A DNA stretch of 11,115 nt from positions 1 through 11,115 of the forward strand of contig JAYPTI010000109.1 in the NCBI GenBank assembly GCA_038133505.1. Direction: 5' to 3'. The notes below the pieces were generated by a model. That model made no database searches and was not told where the DNA came from. It saw only the letters and a list, made by a program, of their open reading frames with translations. This DNA comes from JAYQUR01 sp038133505. GTDB lineage: Bacteria > Pseudomonadota > Alphaproteobacteria > MPNO01 > UBA830. Below are positions 8,261 to 11,115 of this stretch, one piece after another (within the stretch, counting starts at the first letter, position 1; every line of letters starts with the position of its first letter). Made by a program: the position numbers and the translations under genes.

Positions 8261-8881
8261 TCAAGCGCTGCGTGACAGGCGGATCCTGGATTCCTCGCCT
8301 TTGAGGAGCCTGCGGATGTTCTCGTGGTGGCGCAGCCAGACGATCACCGCCATCGCGATGCAGAACTGCATCCGCTGCGGGTCGGCCAGCCACCAGGCGA
8401 AGAGCGGCGACGCCGCGAGCGCGATCAGGGCCGAGAGAGAGGAGTAGCGGAACAGAAACGCGGCCAGCAGCCACGTTGCACAGGCGAGCGCACCGACCGG
8501 CGAAGAAAGTGCCAGCAGGATCCCGAGCGCGGTCGCCACGCCCTTGCCGCCGCGAAATTTCAGCCACACGGGAAACAGATGTCCCAGCAGGGCGCCGGCG
8601 GCGGCCACGACGGTGATGTCCGGCCCGAAATACCGCGCGATCAGTACCGCGGCAGCGCCTTTCGCGCCGTCGAGCAGCAGCGTGGCGGCGGCGATCTTTT
8701 TGTTGCCCGTCCGCAGAACGTTGGTCGCGCCGATATTCCCCGACCCTATGGCGCGGATGTCGCCGAGCCCGGCAAGGCGGGTGAGGAGAAGGCCGAAGGG
8801 GATCGAGCCCAGCAGATATCCACCGGCAAGTGCCGAGAGGAAATACGGCCAGCTATAGGACCAGCTGATCGGGTCGATCAT
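8261..8881 (-). CDS. plsY: Glycerol-3-phosphate acyltransferase PlsY
   Basis: Integral inner-membrane enzyme that transfers the acyl group of acyl-phosphate to glycerol 3-phosphate, giving lysophosphatidate, the first step of phospholipid synthesis. It works with PlsX, which is not in the window. 206 residues with about five hydrophobic segments. The three family motifs are present: DIRAIGSGNIGATNVLR (41-57), GHLFPVWLKFRGGKGVAT (100-117) and LRHHENIRRLLKGEES (183-198). The ATG at 8881 is supported by the strong AGGGAGG ten bases upstream, which overlaps the stop of the upstream dihydroorotase-like gene. Translation of the two genes is probably coupled. Confidence 0.97.
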   Translation of the reverse strand: MIDPISWSYSWPYFLSALAGGYLLGSIPFGLLLTRLAGLGDIRAIGSGNIGATNVLRTGNKKIAAATLLLDGAKGAAAVLIARYFGPDITVVAAAGALLGHLFPVWLKFRGGKGVATALGILLALSSPVGALACATWLLAAFLFRYSSLSALIALAASPLFAWWLADPQRMQFCIAMAVIVWLRHHENIRRLLKGEESRIRLSRSA

Positions 8882-8891
8882 CGCCCCGCAA

Positions 8892-8898
8892 CCTCCCT
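8892..8898 (-). promoter_or_regulatory. Ribosome binding site of plsY overlapping the upstream stop codon
   Basis: AGGGAGG on the minus strand lies ten bases before the plsY ATG and shares two bases with the TAG stop (8899-8897) of the pyrC-like gene. A ribosome terminating there sits on the plsY initiation signal, which favours coupled translation. It is among the strongest Shine-Dalgarno matches in the window and fixes the plsY start. Confidence 0.75.
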
Positions 8899-10204
8899 AG
8901 CCGGGGAGCGAATGGACGTGCCGGCCCCCGACAATCGTCTCGACGGCCCGGCCCCGCACCGGGAAGTCGTCGAACGGCGAGTTCTTCGACTTGCTTTTCA
9001 TCTCGTCGGGTTTGAGCGTCCACGCCCGGTCGGGATCGAAGATCACGAAATCCGCCGGCTGGCCGGCAGCAAGCGTCCCTTCCTTCATCCGGAGCAGCTT
9101 TGCCGGCGCGGATGTCAGGCGCCGGACCAACTCGATCAGAGGGATGCCGTGTTCGTGGTACAGCGCGAGCGTGAGCGGCAGCAGGGACTCCAGACCGATG
9201 ATGCCCGGCTCGGCCGGGAAGAAGGGCAGGCGCTTCGAATCCTGGTCCTGGGGATGGTGGTCCGACACGATCACGTCGATCGTTCCGTCGCGGATGCCTT
9301 CGATCACCGCAAGGCGGTCCGCTTCGCTGCGAAGCGGCGGCGTCACTTTCGCGAACGTCCGGTAGTCGGCCGTCGCCGCGTCCGTCAGCGTGAAATAGTG
9401 GGGCGCCGTATCGCAGGAAACGGCGAGCCCGCGCGCCTTGGCCAACCGGATCGCCTCGATACCGGCCGCCGTCGTCACGTGCGAAGCGTGGTAGCGCGCG
9501 CCGGTCAGTTCCACGAGCCGGAGATCGCGCTCGATCATCATTACTTCCGCCATCGCCGGAATGCCCGAGAGTCCCAGCCGCGTCGACATCTCGCCTTCGT
9601 TCATCTGGCCGTTCCGCGCCAGAGCCGGCTCTTCCGGGTGGTGCATTATCAGGACGTCGAACGTCGATGCGTAGGACATCGCGCGGCGCATCACGAACGC
9701 GTCAGCCACCGCCCGGTCGGCGTCCGTGAACGCCAGAGCGCCAGCGTCCGTCAGAATGCCGAACTCGGTGAGTTCCTTGCCTTCCAGCCGGCGCGTAATC
9801 GACGCGTAGGCGTAGATCTTCACGATGTTGGTCTCGCGGGCGCGGCGCGCGATGAACTCGACGACCGATACGTCGTCGCTCGGCGGGTCGGTGTCCGGCA
9901 GGCACACGATCGACGTGATGCCCCCGGCGGCGGCCGCCGCGCTGGCGGTCTCGAAGCTTTCCTTGTGCTCCTCGCCCGGTTCCGGCAGGTGGACCCGCAT
10001 GTCGATCAGGCCCGGCGCGAGACAACGGCCTCGGCAATCGAACGCGGCCGCGCCCGACGGCGCGCCGTCGGCAAACAGCCCGGCGCCCGCCTCGAGGATC
10101 TTGTTGCCCTCGATCAGGACGCCGCCCGGCGCGTCGAGCCCCGTAGCGGGGTCGAGCAGTCGCGCGTTGATATAGGCGGTTCTGGGGCCGGCGCCGTCGG
10201 TCAC
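8897..10204 (-). CDS. pyrC: Dihydroorotase-family protein, probably non-catalytic partner of PyrB
   Basis: 435-residue amidohydrolase-fold protein of the pyrimidine pathway. The family converts carbamoyl aspartate to dihydroorotate. The GTG at 10204 is chosen because it overlaps the pyrB stop as GTGA; a longer form from 10258 would run 18 residues into pyrB. The fold is clear: PGLIDMRVHLPEPG (64-77), AAAAGGITSIVCLP (90-103), YHASHVTTAAG (238-248), VTPPLRSEADR (287-297), SDHHPQDQDSK (314-324) and SKSKNSPFDDFPVRG (404-418). Key residues differ from active type I enzymes. The first metal histidine of DxHxH is Arg70, the substrate arginine of HLREPG is Pro74, the asparagine of PNT is Asp104, and the substrate histidine of DHAPH is Gln319. 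His72, His189, His242 and Asp315 remain. The pattern resembles the inactive PyrC'/PyrX proteins that hold aspartate carbamoyltransferase together in pseudomonads. An active dihydroorotase would then be needed elsewhere. Inactivity is inferred. Confidence 0.9.
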   Translation of the reverse strand: MTDGAGPRTAYINARLLDPATGLDAPGGVLIEGNKILEAGAGLFADGAPSGAAAFDCRGRCLAPGLIDMRVHLPEPGEEHKESFETASAAAAAGGITSIVCLPDTDPPSDDVSVVEFIARRARETNIVKIYAYASITRRLEGKELTEFGILTDAGALAFTDADRAVADAFVMRRAMSYASTFDVLIMHHPEEPALARNGQMNEGEMSTRLGLSGIPAMAEVMMIERDLRLVELTGARYHASHVTTAAGIEAIRLAKARGLAVSCDTAPHYFTLTDAATADYRTFAKVTPPLRSEADRLAVIEGIRDGTIDVIVSDHHPQDQDSKRLPFFPAEPGIIGLESLLPLTLALYHEHGIPLIELVRRLTSAPAKLLRMKEGTLAAGQPADFVIFDPDRAWTLKPDEMKSKSKNSPFDDFPVRGRAVETIVGGRHVHSLPG

Positions 10205-11115
10205 GATGACTCTTCTTCCGAGTTGCGGGTCAGGCTGCGGGTGACGATGTCGAGGCACGCCATCCGCACCGCGACGCCCATCTCGACCTGTTCGTGGATC
10301 ACGCTCCGGTGGATGTCGTCGGCGAGCTCGGAATCGATCTCGATACCGCGGTTCATCGGGCCGGGATGCATGATCAGCGCATCGTCCTTCGCCACGGCGA
10401 GCTTTTCGCGGTCGAGCCCGAAGAACCGGAAATATTCGCGGGTCGACGGCACGTAGGATCCCTGCATGCGCTCGGTCTGCAGCCGCAGCATCATGATGAT
10501 GTCCACATCTTTCAGCCCGTCGGCCATCTTGTGGTGCACCTCGACGCCCAGCGCCTCGATAGCCGCCGGCAGCAGCGTCTTCGGCGCGACGAGCCGCACG
10601 GACGCCCCCATCGTGTTGAGCAGGTAGATATTCGACCGCGCGACGCGCGAGTGCAGAATGTCGCCGCAGATCGCGACGACCAGCCCGTCGAGCCGGCCCT
10701 TGCGCCGCCGGATGGTCAGCGCGTCGAGCAGCGCCTGCGTCGGATGTTCGTGACTTCCGTCGCCGGCGTTGATGACCGAACAGGTGACCTTTTCGCTGAG
10801 GAGCTGCACCGCGCCCGAATCCGAGTGACGAACCGTAAGAACGTCCGGATGCATCGCGTTGAGCGTCATCGCCGTGTCGATCAGCGTCTCGCCCTTCTTG
10901 ATGGCGCTGGCGCTGACCGACATGTTGATCACGTCCGCGCCGAGACGCTTTCCGGCGAGCTCGAACGAGGTCCGGGTCCGCGTCGAGTTCTCGAAGAAGA
11001 CGTTGATGACGGTGCGGCCGCGCAACAAGGAGCGCTTCTTGTCGTCCTGCCGGTTCTGCTCGATATAGGATTCGGAGAGATCGAGGAGAGCTTCGATCTC
11101 CTCTTTGGGGACTCC
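10201..11115 (-). CDS. pyrB: Aspartate carbamoyltransferase catalytic chain, 5' end beyond the window
   Basis: Joins carbamoyl phosphate and aspartate to form N-carbamoyl aspartate, the committed step of pyrimidine synthesis. 304 residues are visible. The frame stays open to the right edge, where it reads GVPKEEIEALLDLSESYIEQ, so only a short N-terminal piece is missing. A TTG at 11028 is internal and not the start. In visible numbering, the carbamoyl-phosphate loop is ENSTRTRTSF (42-51), the mobile SASAIKKGE loop is at 68-76, HPTQ at 124-127, LRLQTERM at 210-217 and MHPGPMNRG at 249-257. All these match an active enzyme. The stop TGA (10203-10201) overlaps the GTG of the dihydroorotase-like gene. 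No regulatory chain gene (pyrI) is seen; together with its degenerate partner this suggests a PyrB/PyrC' complex. The promoter lies outside the window. Confidence 0.97.
   Translation of the reverse strand, partial: GVPKEEIEALLDLSESYIEQNRQDDKKRSLLRGRTVINVFFENSTRTRTSFELAGKRLGADVINMSVSASAIKKGETLIDTAMTLNAMHPDVLTVRHSDSGAVQLLSEKVTCSVINAGDGSHEHPTQALLDALTIRRRKGRLDGLVVAICGDILHSRVARSNIYLLNTMGASVRLVAPKTLLPAAIEALGVEVHHKMADGLKDVDIIMMLRLQTERMQGSYVPSTREYFRFFGLDREKLAVAKDDALIMHPGPMNRGIEIDSELADDIHRSVIHEQVEMGVAVRMACLDIVTRSLTRNSEEESS

Noticed and set aside
8324..10456. Very long plus-strand open frames opposite real genes (710 codons here; others at 2923-4488 and 5471-7057)
   Set aside because: They are antisense shadows caused by high-GC codon bias. 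They are rich in Arg, Gly and Ala, have no recognisable motifs, and cross several genes.
11026..11028. TTG at 11028 as the start of pyrB
   Set aside because: The frame continues upstream to the window edge with typical aspartate carbamoyltransferase sequence, so this codon is internal.

Overview
The window is GC-rich and every supported gene lies on the minus strand. It reads as a compact housekeeping block from an alphaproteobacterium. Three things suggest this: the gene order pyrB - pyrC-like - plsY - dprA - topA - rnr ... rpmG, a long TopA with a Lys-rich tail, and a cysteine-free L33. A Rhodospirillales-like lineage is my best guess from memory of similar gene orders; no search was possible.

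Layout in the direction of transcription (right to left). Aspartate carbamoyltransferase (pyrB) is cut by the right edge. It overlaps a dihydroorotase-family gene by four bases (GTGA). The stop of that gene lies inside the ribosome binding site of plsY, the membrane acyltransferase that starts phospholipid synthesis. Then come dprA (ssDNA/RecA loader), topA (topoisomerase I) and rnr (ribonuclease R), with gaps of 31, 62 and 25 bases. After 107 bases without a gene there is a lipoprotein-type S41 (CtpA/Prc-like) protease. After a further 81 bases, which carry a promoter-like sequence, comes rpmG (ribosomal protein L33). The array closes with a tandem hairpin and a T-rich Rho-independent terminator. 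Positions 1-67 hold nothing I can identify. No gene-free stretch exceeds 300 bases.

How the genes relate. pyrB and the pyrC-like gene belong together: the second product lacks several catalytic and substrate residues of active dihydroorotases, so it probably acts as a structural partner of PyrB. The other genes cover lipid synthesis, DNA processing and topology, RNA decay, envelope proteolysis and translation. They look like neighbours sharing transcription, not a single pathway.

The main annotation trap is a run of ten Ns at 2341-2350 inside rnr. It breaks the reading frame, so a naive translation ends at 2182 with a nonsense tail. Reading the other frame after the gap restores the S1 domain and basic tail and puts the real stop at 2067-2069. 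Both flanks carry the same three bases, and joining them gives an ungapped family-like sequence, so the gap may hide no bases at all.

I found no mobile element, CRISPR array, tRNA/rRNA gene, defence system or other new system. The observations worth a second look are the gap, the degenerate dihydroorotase, and some details of regulation.
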